Positions 25,363-36,000 of a stretch of DNA of 64,000 nucleotides are shown here, one piece after another; position 1 is the first letter of the stretch, and every line of letters starts with the position of its first letter. The notes beneath the pieces were generated by a model, which saw nothing but the letters and a program-made list of their open reading frames with translations, was not told where the DNA came from and made no database searches. Source of the stretch: Variovorax paradoxus B4 (lineage in GTDB: Bacteria > Pseudomonadota > Gammaproteobacteria > Burkholderiales > Burkholderiaceae_C); contig NC_022247.1 of assembly GCF_000463015.1 (NCBI RefSeq), positions 2,852,001-2,916,000 on the forward strand, given 5' to 3'. Both the position numbers and the translations under genes were made by a program.

Positions 25363-28300
25363 TCACCACTTCACCCGCACGCCGAGCGATGCGTTGACCG
25401 AACTCTTTACCTTCGCATCGCCGCCCGAGGACCACAGCTTGCCCACTTCGCCGTACAGGCTGGTGGTGTTGCCCAGCGCCAGGGTGAAGCCGCCAGCCAG
25501 CTCGGTGCTGGTACCACCGGTCGGCGCCGCGATGTCGGTGCGCGTTGCGCCGTTCACGAAGCGCGCCACGTCCGCACCGCTCGAGCTCTTGTAGACGTTG
25601 AAGCGGCCATACGGCTGCAGTGTGCCCAGGCCGGTGCCGACTTCGCCCTTCACGCGAATGCCCGCGCGTGCGATCCAGCCGCTGTCGGCCTCGGGCTGGA
25701 CCACCGCGCCGACGATGGCCGAGTTGTTCAGGTCCAGGTGCTGGTGGATCAGTTGCAGCTGCGGCTCCACGCTCCAGCCGCTCGCTCCGAGCGCGAAGGC
25801 CTGCCCCACTTCGATGGACCCCAGCAGGCTGTGGCCCTTGCCTTCCACGCCGCCGCCAAGGCTCGGCTGCACCGTGTAGCGGTGGCGGCCCGACTGCACC
25901 ACGGCATCGGCATACAGGCCGCTGTCGCCGGTATAGGTGCCGTAGATGCCCACGTACTGGCTGCGCAGGTCGTTGCGGCCCACGCGCAGGTTCTGCAGGC
26001 CGCTGGCAAAGCCGTTCACCCTGGCGTCGCCGTCGAGCTGGCCCACGTAGAGGCCGGCGCGCCAGTTGGGCGTGGCCAGCAGGTCGGTGCCGGCCTGGAC
26101 GCCGGTCAGGCGTCCCTTGCTGGTGGGCGAGACGGTGCCGCCCTGCTGGATGTCGATGTCGGTGGAGAGCACGCGGGCCCAGGCGCGGCGGCCGGAGCCC
26201 GCGGGCGCTGCGGCCGTGCCCTTCCCGTCGTCGTCGCCCACGCGCTTGCGCAGGTCGCCCAGCATCGCGAGGCTGCCCTGGCGCAACTGGCTCGGCAGCG
26301 CCGCATAGAGCGAGGCCTCGGCGCGGTAGGTGGGCACGACGACGGGCGGCGCGGCTGGAACGCCCGGGGGAGACGGCGCAACGGGATCGACCGGCGGGAC
26401 CACATTCGTGGTGGAGCGCAGGTACCAGTTCTCCCCTGCCCCGCTCGCATCGGCGGCATGCAGGCGGTACTCGTAGGCGCCCGCATCCACATGGGTGCCC
26501 GCGAGCGAGAAGGCGCTCTTCGTGGTCTGTGCGGTGGTGGTGGCGCCGTTGCGCGCGCTGATCACCTCGATGCCGTTGCCGCTGGTGAGCGCACCCAATC
26601 CGCTGAGGTTGACGATCTGCACCGTGGTGCTGCCGCTGGCGATGGCGGTGGACCCATCGAGTATCAGCCGGTCGCTCGCGCTGCCGTCGGCGCCCAGCGC
26701 GGTGCCCAGGCGCAGCACGCCGTTGTTGCCGGTGTAAGGGCCGTTGACGGTCAAGGTGGTGCCCGGCGTGGTGCCGATGAGCGAGACAGTTCCGCTGTTG
26801 GCAAGCGAGGCAACGCTCTGGCTGAAGCCCGCGAGGTCCAGCGTGGCGCCCGCCGCCACGCTGTGTGCGGAACTTGCGCTGAAGGTGTTTGCCGCGCCGG
26901 CGCGCAAGGTGCCCTGGGCCACGTCGGTGGCGCCGGTGTAGGTGTTGGCGCCGGTCAGCGTGAGCGTGCCGCTGCCCTGCTTGGTGATGAAGCCGCCGCC
27001 CGTGATGGCGCCGCTGAGCGTTTCGCTGAACGCACCCGTGTCGATGACGGGGTCGTTGCTCCCGGTCAGCTCGATGGCGTTGGCGATGGTCAGTCCGTCG
27101 GCGCTGAAGCCGAGCGTGGTGCCGTCGTCCATCGCCAGCGTGCCGGTGCCCAGCGCCTGGTTGTGGCCGAGGTCGAGCCGCCCCTGCTTCAGCGCCGTAC
27201 CGCCGGTGTAGGTGTTGGCGCCAGGGAGCGTCAGGGTACCGGTGCCGACCTTCACCAGCGAGCCGCCGGTGCCGCCGCCCTCGCCGCCATCGGCGATCAG
27301 GCCGCTGATCGTCGTGTTCGTGCCCAGCGCCCCCACGCTGACGGCCTCGGCGCCCAGAAGCAGGCGCCCGGCGCCCGACAGCGCACCGATCGAGAGCCCG
27401 CCGGTGTGGTACGACGCATCGACACTGCCTCCGGCGCGGTTGTCGATGGTGGCGCTTTCTGCACTGCTGGTGTTCACGAAATAGGTGATGCCGCCGCTGC
27501 GATTGATGATGTTCGCGGAGCCCGCGCTGCTGCTGTCGTAGAAGCGCGCCTGCCCGCCGCTGTTGTCGATGTTGGCGTTGCCGGCCGTGGCGTTCTGGAT
27601 GAAGAAGGTCGTGCCCGAGGGGTTCAGGATCGTCGCCTGCTCCGCCGACGCAGTCTCGCGGAAGTACGTGAAAGCGTAGTCATTGTTGGTGATGCTTGCC
27701 GCGCCTGCGCGGCTGTCGCCATAGAAGTCGGTGCCGCTGCCGTTGTTGTTGACGATGGTGGCCGCGCCTGCGGTGCTGGTGCCGTTGAATCGGGTGTAGC
27801 CGTTCTGGTTGGTAATGAACAGCGATCCCGCATTCACGCCGGTCTCGAACGTGAGCGACGCGTTGACGATGACGGGTCCGCTGCCCAGGGCTCCGCTGGC
27901 TGTCGCGATCAACGACCCATCGTTGACAAGGGTGCCGCCGCCGTAGCTGTTGGCCGCGCCGAGCACCAGCGCACCGGCGCCGGTCTTTTGCAGGCTGCCG
28001 CCACCGGAAAGCACGCCGTTGAGCGTCAGCGCCTGCGCAGGATCAATCTCGAAAGCCGCACCGCCCGCTCCCAGCGTGACGTTGCGCGTGCCGGCGGTCG
28101 TGCCGGTGGCGCGCAAGGTGCCGCCGTCGAGCGTGAGCGCGCCGGCCGAGTTGCCGAGGGCGGCGTCGTCGGCAATGGCGAGCGTGCCGCCGAGCACGGT
28201 CCAGGGCGTCAGTTCGGTGGTCGTGCCGGTCAGTGTCCAGGTGCTGGCGCCCGTCTTCTCGTAGCGGTCGAAGCCGCGGTAGGTGGCGGCGCCGAGCGAG

Positions 28301-29448
28301 GTGGTTCCATCGGTCAGCGCGCCGGCCAGGCGCAGCACATTGCCGATGCCGTTCGCAGTCAGCGTCCCGGTGATCACCGAGCCGCTCTGCAGTTCGAGCG
28401 AGTTGTCGTTGCCGGTCATGCGCACCGCATCGCCGCGCGTGGCGCCGTCGCCAGCGAGGCCCCCGGTCAAGGTGCCGGTGTTGACGATGGTGTTCGCGTT
28501 GCCGCGGACGCGCAGGCCCGCGCCGCCGACACCATTGATGAAAATGCCGCTGCCACCGAGGCCGCCGGCGCCGCCCGCACCTCCCACCAGCGCGCCGGAA
28601 TTGAGCACCGAGTTGCCGCTGGACTCCAGCGCCAGGCCGGCACCGCCTTCGCCGCCACCGCCCACAAAGTCGGCAAAGGAGGCCCCGCCGTCCCCGCCTC
28701 GCCCACCCGTGGCCGTACCGGTATTCGTGACAGTGGCGCCCCCGCCCTGCAACACGATGCCATCGCCGCCACCGCCGCCGCCGCCAGCCCACTGCCCGGC
28801 GCTGCCCGCGCCTCCCTGGCCGCCCGTCATCTGCCCCGCATTGCTCACCGTGGCATTGACCGCCACCGACTGCAGGCCCGCGCCGCCGCCGCCACCGCCG
28901 CCAGACAGGCGCCCGGCACCGCCGTTGCCGCCGTTGCCGCCCAGGAGCGTGGTCGCGCCGGTCACCGAAATGACGGCGTCCGTGGTGTAAACGGCGCCGC
29001 CGCCACCGCCACCTCCTCCGGCACCGTAGATCGGGTCGGGGTCGGCAACACCGTCGGTTCCCGACGACCCGCTGACGGAGCCGGTGACGCTGGTCGCGCC
29101 CACTGCGCCGCCCGTACCGCCAGCCCCGGCCGCGCCGTTGCCGCCGGCACCGCCGGTTCCCGCCGTCGGCGGCTGCCCATTGCTGGTGGGGTACTCGCCG
29201 ATATTTCCGCCCCCGGCCCCACCGCCATTTCCCGCACCGCCGCGGCCGCCGGTGCCTCCTCCCACCATGGCCGCGTCGCCGCCGGCGGCCTGCGCCCAGG
29301 CACCTCCCGGAAGGTTGGCAAGCGCCAGCAGGCACACGGCCGTCGCGACCGACGAAGAAGCGCTTCGCCCGCCCCGGCGGGAGAGCTCCGAAACCGCCAC
29401 CCACGCGCCCAGCGCAGCGTTCCAGACACTGCGATGAATGTTGTTCAT
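25363..29448 (-). CDS. Large autotransporter with ESPR signal and PATR repeats
   Basis: A 1361-residue type V secretion protein. The start ATG at 29448 gives MNNIHRSVWNAALGAWVAVS, an extended signal peptide region (ESPR), then a normal signal ending AWA. Residues about 60-330 are extremely Gly-rich (GGAGG and GGGGG runs). Residues about 390-930 are a beta-helical passenger with autotransporter-associated strand repeats (LTLTGANTYTGATDVAQGTL and two near copies). After a Pro-rich linker near 1070, the last 280 residues form the outer-membrane beta-barrel, ending in VRVKW. The passenger carries no recognisable protease or adhesin catalytic motif, so an adhesive role is only a guess. The upstream in-frame extension of 27 residues is not used. 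Confidence 0.93.
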   Translation of the reverse strand: MNNIHRSVWNAALGAWVAVSELSRRGGRSASSSVATAVCLLALANLPGGAWAQAAGGDAAMVGGGTGGRGGAGNGGGAGGGNIGEYPTSNGQPPTAGTGGAGGNGAAGAGGTGGAVGATSVTGSVSGSSGTDGVADPDPIYGAGGGGGGGGAVYTTDAVISVTGATTLLGGNGGNGGAGRLSGGGGGGGAGLQSVAVNATVSNAGQMTGGQGGAGSAGQWAGGGGGGGDGIVLQGGGATVTNTGTATGGRGGDGGASFADFVGGGGEGGAGLALESSGNSVLNSGALVGGAGGAGGLGGSGIFINGVGGAGLRVRGNANTIVNTGTLTGGLAGDGATRGDAVRMTGNDNSLELQSGSVITGTLTANGIGNVLRLAGALTDGTTSLGAATYRGFDRYEKTGASTWTLTGTTTELTPWTVLGGTLAIADDAALGNSAGALTLDGGTLRATGTTAGTRNVTLGAGGAAFEIDPAQALTLNGVLSGGGSLQKTGAGALVLGAANSYGGGTLVNDGSLIATASGALGSGPVIVNASLTFETGVNAGSLFITNQNGYTRFNGTSTAGAATIVNNNGSGTDFYGDSRAGAASITNNDYAFTYFRETASAEQATILNPSGTTFFIQNATAGNANIDNSGGQARFYDSSSAGSANIINRSGGITYFVNTSSAESATIDNRAGGSVDASYHTGGLSIGALSGAGRLLLGAEAVSVGALGTNTTISGLIADGGEGGGTGGSLVKVGTGTLTLPGANTYTGGTALKQGRLDLGHNQALGTGTLAMDDGTTLGFSADGLTIANAIELTGSNDPVIDTGAFSETLSGAITGGGFITKQGSGTLTLTGANTYTGATDVAQGTLRAGAANTFSASSAHSVAAGATLDLAGFSQSVASLANSGTVSLIGTTPGTTLTVNGPYTGNNGVLRLGTALGADGSASDRLILDGSTAIASGSTTVQIVNLSGLGALTSGNGIEVISARNGATTTAQTTKSAFSLAGTHVDAGAYEYRLHAADASGAGENWYLRSTTNVVPPVDPVAPSPPGVPAAPPVVVPTYRAEASLYAALPSQLRQGSLAMLGDLRKRVGDDDGKGTAAAPAGSGRRAWARVLSTDIDIQQGGTVSPTSKGRLTGVQAGTDLLATPNWRAGLYVGQLDGDARVNGFASGLQNLRVGRNDLRSQYVGIYGTYTGDSGLYADAVVQSGRHRYTVQPSLGGGVEGKGHSLLGSIEVGQAFALGASGWSVEPQLQLIHQHLDLNNSAIVGAVVQPEADSGWIARAGIRVKGEVGTGLGTLQPYGRFNVYKSSSGADVARFVNGATRTDIAAPTGGTSTELAGGFTLALGNTTSLYGEVGKLWSSGGDAKVKSSVNASLGVRVKW

Positions 29449-29756
29449 GCCCTCGATCCTCGTATTGATTGGTATTTGTGTGAGGGGGAGTGCCGAGACT
29501 ATTGAAACAATAGTTAACACATAAGACACTTCTTCACAACTCCTGGCTTTATGCCAGAGCTCGTGTCTTCTTTCAACTGCTTGTGGGAGCGAGAGCCTTG
29601 CCCGCGCCGGCCTGCCCGGGGCGGGAGGCCTCTATTCAGGCCGGCTCAGGAATTCGAAGCGCTTGTGCGGCGCCATGGTTTCCGGAAGCACGTACACCAC
29701 GCCTCGATGCGTGCCGAGGGCGGGCGTGATGTGGGCGGCGGGGGCGCCGCCAAAGG
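29449..29756 (-). other. Promoter region of the autotransporter gene
   Basis: A 308-base gap without a supported gene. On the minus strand TTGTGA, 17 bases, then TAACTA (about 29541-29513) can serve as a sigma-70 promoter. A perfect palindrome lies just downstream (separate entry). The left half is AT-rich, unlike the rest of the window. Bases 29570-29756 are GC-rich; long frames there are open on both strands but have no start context or family match. Confidence 0.4.
29499..29513. promoter_or_regulatory. Palindromic operator candidate upstream of the autotransporter
   Basis: CTATTG-AAA-CAATAG is a perfect six-base inverted repeat 51 bases before the autotransporter start. It overlaps or abuts the -10 of a possible promoter, a position suited to repression. 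I do not recognise the binding protein. Confidence 0.4.
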
Positions 29757-29993
29757 CTATCTCTTGGCGTCCGCGTCGCGGCCCTCCTCCGCCTTGTCCT
29801 TGTCTTGCGGCGCCTTGGGCAGCTTGACCTTCGTCACCGTGACGGAGACCGGGTCGCTCGCGGGAAATGATTCCTCGACCCCGCTGTCCAGGGCCTCCTC
29901 GCTCGGCGCCTGTTCGGTCGGCTTGGCGGGCTCGGCGGGCGGCTTGCCGTGGTTCTTGGATGTGGGGAAGGGAAAGGCTTTTTCCGAAGTCAT
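29757..29993 (-). CDS. Small acidic hypothetical protein with EESFPASDP motif
   Basis: A 78-residue hydrophilic protein. The central LDSGVEESFPASDPVSV is a motif I have seen in many short proteobacterial hypothetical proteins; the rest is Lys/Pro/Glu-rich and probably disordered. The ATG at 29993 is preceded by CAGGAG at good spacing. A longer reading from 30080 adds 29 residues without support. No function is known. Confidence 0.75.
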   Translation of the reverse strand: MTSEKAFPFPTSKNHGKPPAEPAKPTEQAPSEEALDSGVEESFPASDPVSVTVTKVKLPKAPQDKDKAEEGRDADAKR

Positions 29994-30217
29994 CTTGGGC
30001 TCCTGGTTGGTTCCGCTGCAGGTTGGAACAAATCGATTCTGGGAGCGGCCCCGGACCCACGCGTAGGACGACGCCAGCATCCGTCAGTCGGAAGCTTCCT
30101 CACCTCGGCGCCTCTTTCGCGTTGTTGAATGTTGCCAAAGTCTGTTTCGCTGATGGCGCAACACCTTGCCGGCGGCGCTCGAATAGATCAGCATCGAATG
30201 CTCCCTATTCACATTTG

Positions 30218-30236
30218 TATGTGATAAATTCACATA
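30218..30236. promoter_or_regulatory. Inverted repeat TATGTGA-N5-TCACATA upstream of pilE
   Basis: Seven-base arms, TATGTGA at 30218-30224 and TCACATA at 30230-30236, flank TAAAT. The half sites TGTGA/TCACA equal those of the CRP/Vfr family, but the spacer is five rather than six bases. It lies about 35 bases before the pilE start in an AT-rich block. It is a candidate operator for the minor pilin operon or for the divergent small gene. Confidence 0.5.
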
Positions 30237-30269
30237 AATAACATTATGAAACATTGATGGCCTAGCTGA

Positions 30270-30680
30270 ATGACAAAGCACTCGTTCTCACGCAAACGCA
30301 ATGGCTTCACATTGATCGAATTGATGATCACGGTGGCGATCATCGCCATCCTGGCGTCCATCGCGTATCCCAGCTACCAGCAATACATCATCCGGTCCAA
30401 GCGCTCCGCAGCGCAGGCGCAGATGATGGACATCGCCAACCGGCAGCAGCAGTTCCTGCTGGCCAACCGCGGCTATGCCAGCAAGGACGCCCTCACGGCC
30501 AGCGGCTACGCGCTGCCCGCGGAGGTTGCGGCCAACTATGGCTACACCATCACGCTGCAGGACGCCAGCACACAGGTGCCCAGTTTTCTCCTGACCTTCA
30601 GTCCCACGGGAAGCCAGCAGAGAGATGGCGACCTCACCCTCGACAACCAGGGCGTCAAGACGCCGGCGGGCAAATGGTGA
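30270..30680 (+). CDS. pilE: Type IV pilin PilE-like (minor pilin)
   Basis: A 136-residue prepilin. A short basic leader ends in RKRNG, followed by the mature N-terminus [22 protein letters not shown] with Glu5, the substrate pattern for the PilD peptidase. The globular domain ([12 protein letters not shown]...) is short, as in PilE minor pilins encoded with pilVWXY1. It is the first gene of a six-gene operon. The stop overlaps the pilV start. No strong ribosome site is visible before the ATG at 30270. Confidence 0.93.
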   Translation: MTKHSFSRKRNGFTLIELMITVAIIAILASIAYPSYQQYIIRSKRSAAQAQMMDIANRQQQFLLANRGYASKDALTASGYALPAEVAANYGYTITLQDASTQVPSFLLTFSPTGSQQRDGDLTLDNQGVKTPAGKW

Positions 30681-31273
30681 GCCGCCATTTGCCCACCGCA
30701 CCGAACGGCCGCGACCAGCGCGGTGCCACGCTGCTCGAAGTGCTGGTCACGCTGTTGATCGTCTCGTTCGGGCTATTCGGGCTCGTGGGCCTGCAGGCGC
30801 GCCTCCAGTCGTCGGAGATGGAGTCCTACCAGCGCTCGCAGGCGCTGATCCTGCTCAACGACATGGCCAGCCGCATCGCCACCAACCGCCGCGCGGCCTC
30901 CAGCTATGTCACGAACACGCCGCTGGGCACCGGCGCCAACTGCCCAACCGCCATCGCCTCGCGCCAGCAGGTGGATGCGAAGGAATGGTGCGACGCCTTG
31001 AAGGGGGCGGCCGAAACCTCGGGCGACACCAAGCTCGGCGCGATGATCGGCGGCCGCGGCTGCGTGCAGGACCTGGGCAACAACGAGTACCTGATCACGG
31101 TCGCCTGGCAAGGCCTGGTGCCCACCGCCGCGCCGCCGGAAGGCGTGCCCTGCGGCAAGGACATGTACGACGCCGCCGCCTCGGCCTCGGCCAGCGACCC
31201 GGCGCCGGCCTGTTCCAGCGACCGGTGCCGCAGGACCGTCACGACGCTGGTGCGCATCGGGAATCTCTCATGA
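30674..31273 (+). CDS. pilV: Type IV pilus minor pilin PilV
   Basis: A 199-residue prepilin-like protein. The leader ends in RDQRG, then [24 protein letters not shown], the class III signal helix of PilV with Glu5. PilV is part of the minor pilin complex that primes pilus assembly with PilY1. Five or more cysteines in the C-terminal half suggest disulfides in the periplasm. The start at 30674 overlaps the pilE stop by seven bases, and the stop overlaps pilW as ATGA. Confidence 0.93.
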   Translation: MVSRHLPTAPNGRDQRGATLLEVLVTLLIVSFGLFGLVGLQARLQSSEMESYQRSQALILLNDMASRIATNRRAASSYVTNTPLGTGANCPTAIASRQQVDAKEWCDALKGAAETSGDTKLGAMIGGRGCVQDLGNNEYLITVAWQGLVPTAAPPEGVPCGKDMYDAAASASASDPAPACSSDRCRRTVTTLVRIGNLS

Positions 31274-32442
31274 GCCGGGCCCGCTTCGCGACCGCGGTTG
31301 GTCGCCCTGCCCGCCTTGCGCGCGCTTCGCTGCACCAGCGCGGCCTCACGTTGATCGAGCTGATGGTGTCGATCACCATCATGCTGATCGTCGTGGCCGC
31401 GCTGCTTGCGCTGTTCCTCAACGTGAACAACACCCAGCGCGAGATGGTCAGGGTCAACCGGCAGATCGAGAGCGGCCGGCTCAGCGTCTTCGTGCTGGAG
31501 AACGAGGTGTCGCACGCCGGCTTCTGGGAAAACTACATGCCCGAGTTCGACGACCTCACGGTCAGCACGGTGCCCACGAAGGTACCCACGGGCGCGGCGC
31601 CCGATCCCTGCCTGGCCTACTCGGCCGCCAACTGGACCGACGACTACAAGCGCAGCCTGCTCGACATGCCCGTGCAGGCCTACGAGGCGGTGCCCGCCAG
31701 CTGCACCGACCTGCTGCCGAACCACAAGACCGGCACCGACGTGCTGGTGGTGCGCCATGCCGAAACATGCGTGGCGGGCATGCCCAACTGCGAAGCCGAC
31801 ACGCTGGGCAAGCTCTACTTCCAGTCGTCGTTCTGCGGTACGCAGAAGCCCTCGGAATTCGACCTCAGCACGGCCGGCTTCGCCACCATGCTGGCCAAGA
31901 ACTGCACCGCGCCGGCGCCCAAGCGCAAGTTCATCTCCGACATCTACTACGTGCGCACCTACGCCGAGGCCGAAGGCGACGGGATCCCGACCCTGGCGCG
32001 CTCCCGCTTCGACCTGTCGGCCACCGGCCTGGCGCAGCAGCCGCCGGTTCCGCTCATCGAGGGCATCGAAGGCTTCCACGTCGAACTGGGCCTGGATACG
32101 CTCGGCAAGACCGGCGCGCTGGTGAACTACGCAGAGGCCATCAACTGGGCCGACACGGCCAACAGATCCACGCCCACCAACCGCGGCGACGGAAGCCCCG
32201 ACGGCAACTTCGTCCACTGCAGCACGGCCGCGCCCTGCACCGCCGACCAGCTCATGAACGTGGCGGCGGTCAAGCTCTATGTGGTCGCCCGCAGCATCGA
32301 GGTTTCGCCGGGCCACACGGACACGCGCACCTACAACCTGGGAAGCGGATCGCTCGGCCCCTTCAACGACCACTACAAGCGGCATGCGTTCACCACCGCG
32401 ATCCGCATGACCAACGTGACCGGACGCAGGGAAACGCCGTGA
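31270..32442 (+). CDS. pilW: Type IV pilus minor pilin PilW
   Basis: A 390-residue PilW. The N-terminal part ends HQRG, then LTLIELMVSITIMLIVVAAL, the processing and membrane helix. The large periplasmic domain (about 70-390) contains NEVSHAGFWENY and RHAFTTAIRMTNV, which are typical of PilW. The ATG at 31270 overlaps the pilV stop; a much longer opening in this frame upstream is spurious. Its stop overlaps the GTG start of pilX. Confidence 0.93.
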   Translation: MSRARFATAVGRPARLARASLHQRGLTLIELMVSITIMLIVVAALLALFLNVNNTQREMVRVNRQIESGRLSVFVLENEVSHAGFWENYMPEFDDLTVSTVPTKVPTGAAPDPCLAYSAANWTDDYKRSLLDMPVQAYEAVPASCTDLLPNHKTGTDVLVVRHAETCVAGMPNCEADTLGKLYFQSSFCGTQKPSEFDLSTAGFATMLAKNCTAPAPKRKFISDIYYVRTYAEAEGDGIPTLARSRFDLSATGLAQQPPVPLIEGIEGFHVELGLDTLGKTGALVNYAEAINWADTANRSTPTNRGDGSPDGNFVHCSTAAPCTADQLMNVAAVKLYVVARSIEVSPGHTDTRTYNLGSGSLGPFNDHYKRHAFTTAIRMTNVTGRRETP

Positions 32443-33002
32443 AGCCATCGACAACGCACCCCACCATGCACGGGCAAGGCGGCGCGGCGCTGATCGTCGG
32501 GCTGATCATGCTGCTCCTGATCACGCTGGCCGTGACGGCGGGCTTCACGCTCAGCAACACCAACCTCAAGTCGGTGGGCAACATGCAGAACCGCAACGAA
32601 GCCGTGGCCGCTTCGAACCGGGCAATCGAGGAAGTGGCGGCCTCGCTGCTGCTGCCGGGCGTCGATGGCTCGCCTTCGCTGGCGGCGCCCCAGGGCACCG
32701 TGAGCCGGGTGGACATCAACAACGACGGCACGATCGACTACGAGGTGCAGATTGCGGCGCCGACCTGTGTGCGTGCGACCAAGTCGACAGACACCGGCGG
32801 CGGCGGCGCGGTCGGGCCGGGCGGTGTCGGCGGCGGGGCATCCACCGCCGGCTCGGGCCTCAATGCCCTGCCCGACCAATACAACTCCGTGTGGGACATC
32901 AGCACCACCGTGACAGATGCCGCCAGCGGCACGGTCACCTCGGTTCGCCAGGGCGTGCGCGCGCTCCTGAGCAAAGAGCAGTTCCTGGCGCTGTGCTCCT
33001 AG
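32439..33002 (+). CDS. pilX: Type IV pilus minor pilin PilX
   Basis: A 187-residue PilX: GQGGAALIVGLIMLLLITLAV forms the N-terminal helix, followed by SVGNMQNRNEAVAASNRAIE, matching the PilX N-domain. Glu5 of canonical pilins is absent here, as is common for PilX. A Gly-rich loop lies at about 118-140. The chosen start is GTG at 32439, overlapping the pilW stop; an internal ATG at 32466 is possible. pilY1 follows after 45 bases. Confidence 0.9.
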   Translation: MKPSTTHPTMHGQGGAALIVGLIMLLLITLAVTAGFTLSNTNLKSVGNMQNRNEAVAASNRAIEEVAASLLLPGVDGSPSLAAPQGTVSRVDINNDGTIDYEVQIAAPTCVRATKSTDTGGGGAVGPGGVGGGASTAGSGLNALPDQYNSVWDISTTVTDAASGTVTSVRQGVRALLSKEQFLALCS

Positions 33003-33047
33003 CCATGCCCTCCTCCGAATGATCACGACGATGAACGGATCGCCATC

Positions 33048-36000
33048 ATGAAAAAGAACCTCTTCCGGTCGCTTTGCGCCGCCGCGATGCTGATGCTTGG
33101 CCTGTGCTCGGCACAGGCGGAAGACATCGATCTCTTCGTCGGCTACAACCAGACCGTGACGGAGGCGCCGAACGTATTGTTCGTGGTGGACAACACCGCC
33201 AACTGGACCCCGCTCTTCACCGCCGAGATGAATGCGCTGGCGAGCGCCTTCGAAAGCCTGCCCACGGGCAAGTTCAAGGTCGGCGTGATGATGTTCACCG
33301 AAACGGGCGGAGGCAACTCGAACGTCGATGGTGCCTACCTGCGCGCAGGCGTGCGCTTGCTCGACGATGCCAACAAGCTCAACTACGGCACGCTGATCCG
33401 CAGCCTCGATGTGCGTGACGACAAATCCAACGGCGGCAAGGCCGGCAAGATGATGGCGGAGGTGTACCGCTATCTGGCGAGCGGCGCACCCATGGCCGGC
33501 AACAACAAGGCCAAGGCGGACTACGCGGGCAATGTCTTTGGAACCGCCGCATCCAAGGCGATCTATGCGCTGCCGGGCAACCCCCTGGCGGCCGTCAACA
33601 GCAACACGTATATCGGTCCGAACACGACCAACTGCATCGGCACCTACGTCATCTACATCAGCAATGGCGCCGCGCAGGACAACAACAGCGACACCACAAT
33701 ATCCGCCAATGCACTGCGCGCGGCCGGCGGCGATGCAACCACCATTCCCTTGGGCGTGAGCGGCTCCCAGGACAACGTGGCCGACGAATGGGCCAGGTTC
33801 CTGCAAAGCAGCATGGGCGTGAAGGTCTACACCGTCGAAGCAGCGACGGCTGACGGCGGCCAGGGACCGGGTTGGACCGCACTGCTCAACAGCATGTCCA
33901 CTCAGAGCAAGGGCGGGTACTACGACATCTCCACCGAGCCGGATCTCGGCGCGGCGCTGAGCGGCGCGCTCGACGACATCTTCAGCAAGATCCAGTCGGT
34001 CAACAGCGTGTTCTCCTCGGTGAGCCTGCCCGTGAGCGTGAACACGCAGGGCACCTACCTGAACCAGGTGTTCGTGGGGATGTTCAGGCCCGACGATTCC
34101 GCCTATCCGCGCTGGAATGGCAACCTCAAGCAATACAAACTGGGCGTGGATGGCAGCAACCAGCTGATCCTGCAGGACGCGGCGGGCGCCAACGCAATCA
34201 ACAACCAGACCGGCTTCATCGCGCCCTGCGCGCGAAGTTTCTGGACGCCAGCCAATCGCAATACCTACTGGAGCTTCAATCCCTCGGGCGACTGCATCAG
34301 CAGCGACACGACAATCGATCTTCGCGCTTCGGACAGCCCCGATGGCAACGTGGTCGAAAAAGGTGCGCAGGCCTACATGCTGCGGCAAATGGCCACGGCC
34401 GACCGCAACGTCATGACCTGCGCGCCGGGCACCTGCTCGGCCCTGACGAGCTTCGCCGATGGCAACGCGAGCATCACGTCGACAGACCTGGGCGCGCAGA
34501 CCACCACCGAACGAACCGCTCTGATCAACTGGCTCCGAGGCCTGGACAACAAGGGCGACGAGCGGAGAGACACTACCGGAAATCCCTTGACCTCCACCAC
34601 CGCGATGCGCCCCTCGGTGCACGGCGACGTGGTGCATTCGCGGCCGGTGGCCATCAACTACGGCAGCGACGACCTGGCAAATGCACAGGTGGTGGTTTTC
34701 TACGGCGCCAACGACGGCGTGCTGCGCGCCGTCAACGGCAACCAGGCCACGGCCATCGGTTCGGCAGCGCCCGGCAGCGAGCTGTGGTCCTTCGTGCCGC
34801 CCGAGTTCTACGGCAGCATCAAGCGGCTGTACGACAACACCACGCGCATCAACTTTCCCGGCATTCCGGTCAGCGTGGGCGCCACCGCACCCAAGCCCTA
34901 TGGCATGGACGGCCCGATGGCAGCCTACCGCCAGGGCACTTCGGCCTGGCTCTACGCGAGCATGCGCCGTGGCGGCCGCCTGATCTATGCATTCGACGTG
35001 TCCAACGCCGCGGCCCCCATTCTCAAATGGCGCCGCGGCTGCCCGAACCAGGACAACGATGTGGGCTGCGGCACCGGCGCCAACGACATGAGCGGCATCG
35101 GCCAGACCTGGTCGGCCCCCAAGATCGTGAAGGCCAGCGGCTATGGCGCCGGCACCACGCCCATGGTGATGTTCGGCGGCGGCTACGACAGGTGCGAGGA
35201 CGTCGATACGACCGAGGGAGCCAGCGCCTGCGGCGCTGCCACCAAGGGCAACAAGATCTACGTGCTCGACGCCAGCACGGGCGACGTCCTGACGAAATTC
35301 GACACCGTCCGCGCGGTCAGTGGCGAAGTCACCATCGTGAACGACAGCACGGGCCTCGCCAAGTTCGCCTACGCGGCCGACCTGGGCGGCAACGTCTACC
35401 GCATCACCATGGGAACCGGCGCGCCCGCCAGCTGGGAGATGGCCAAGATCGCCTCGCTCGGCTGCGACGACGCCGCGGCCACTTGCACGCCCAACCGCAA
35501 ATTCATGTTCGGTCCCGATGTGGTCGAGGACAACGGCATGTATGTGCTGCTGCTGGGCTCGGGCGACCGCGAGAAGCCGCTGCGCTCCTACACCGCCGCG
35601 CTCAGCGTCTCGAACCGCTTCTACATGCTGGTGGACAAGCCCTCGGACACCACCTGGCTCAGCGCCGAAGCCAGCCGTTGCAACGGCAGCTCGCTGCTGT
35701 GCCATGGCTCCCTGTTCGCCATCACGGGCACCACGGCGCCTTCGGCGACCGAACTCTCAGCCAAGAAGGGCTGGTACCTCGCGCTTGCGGCCGGCGAGCA
35801 GGTGGTGACCTCGTCGGTCACGGCCTATGGCAACACGACCTTCAACACCCACACGCCGACCGACCCGACCGTAAGCCAGTCGTGCCGCTCCAACCTGGGC
35901 ACCGCCAACGTGTACAACCTGTCGTACCTCGACGCGGCGGGGCAGAACGGCGCGCGCTTCCAGAACGTGGTGGGCGGCGGCCTCGCACCCTCGCCCGTGG

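Noticed and set aside
25738..29505. 1255-codon plus-strand frame opposite the autotransporter
   Set aside because: Third-position GC creates it. The minus-strand gene has an ESPR signal, PATR repeats and barrel.
29551..30066. Plus-strand frame of 171 codons near the small EESFPASDP gene
   Set aside because: No start context; the minus-strand frame carries a known small-protein motif and a ribosome site.
32373..35705. 1110-codon minus-strand frame opposite pilX and pilY1
   Set aside because: No recognisable domain, and it opposes a well-formed pilus operon.
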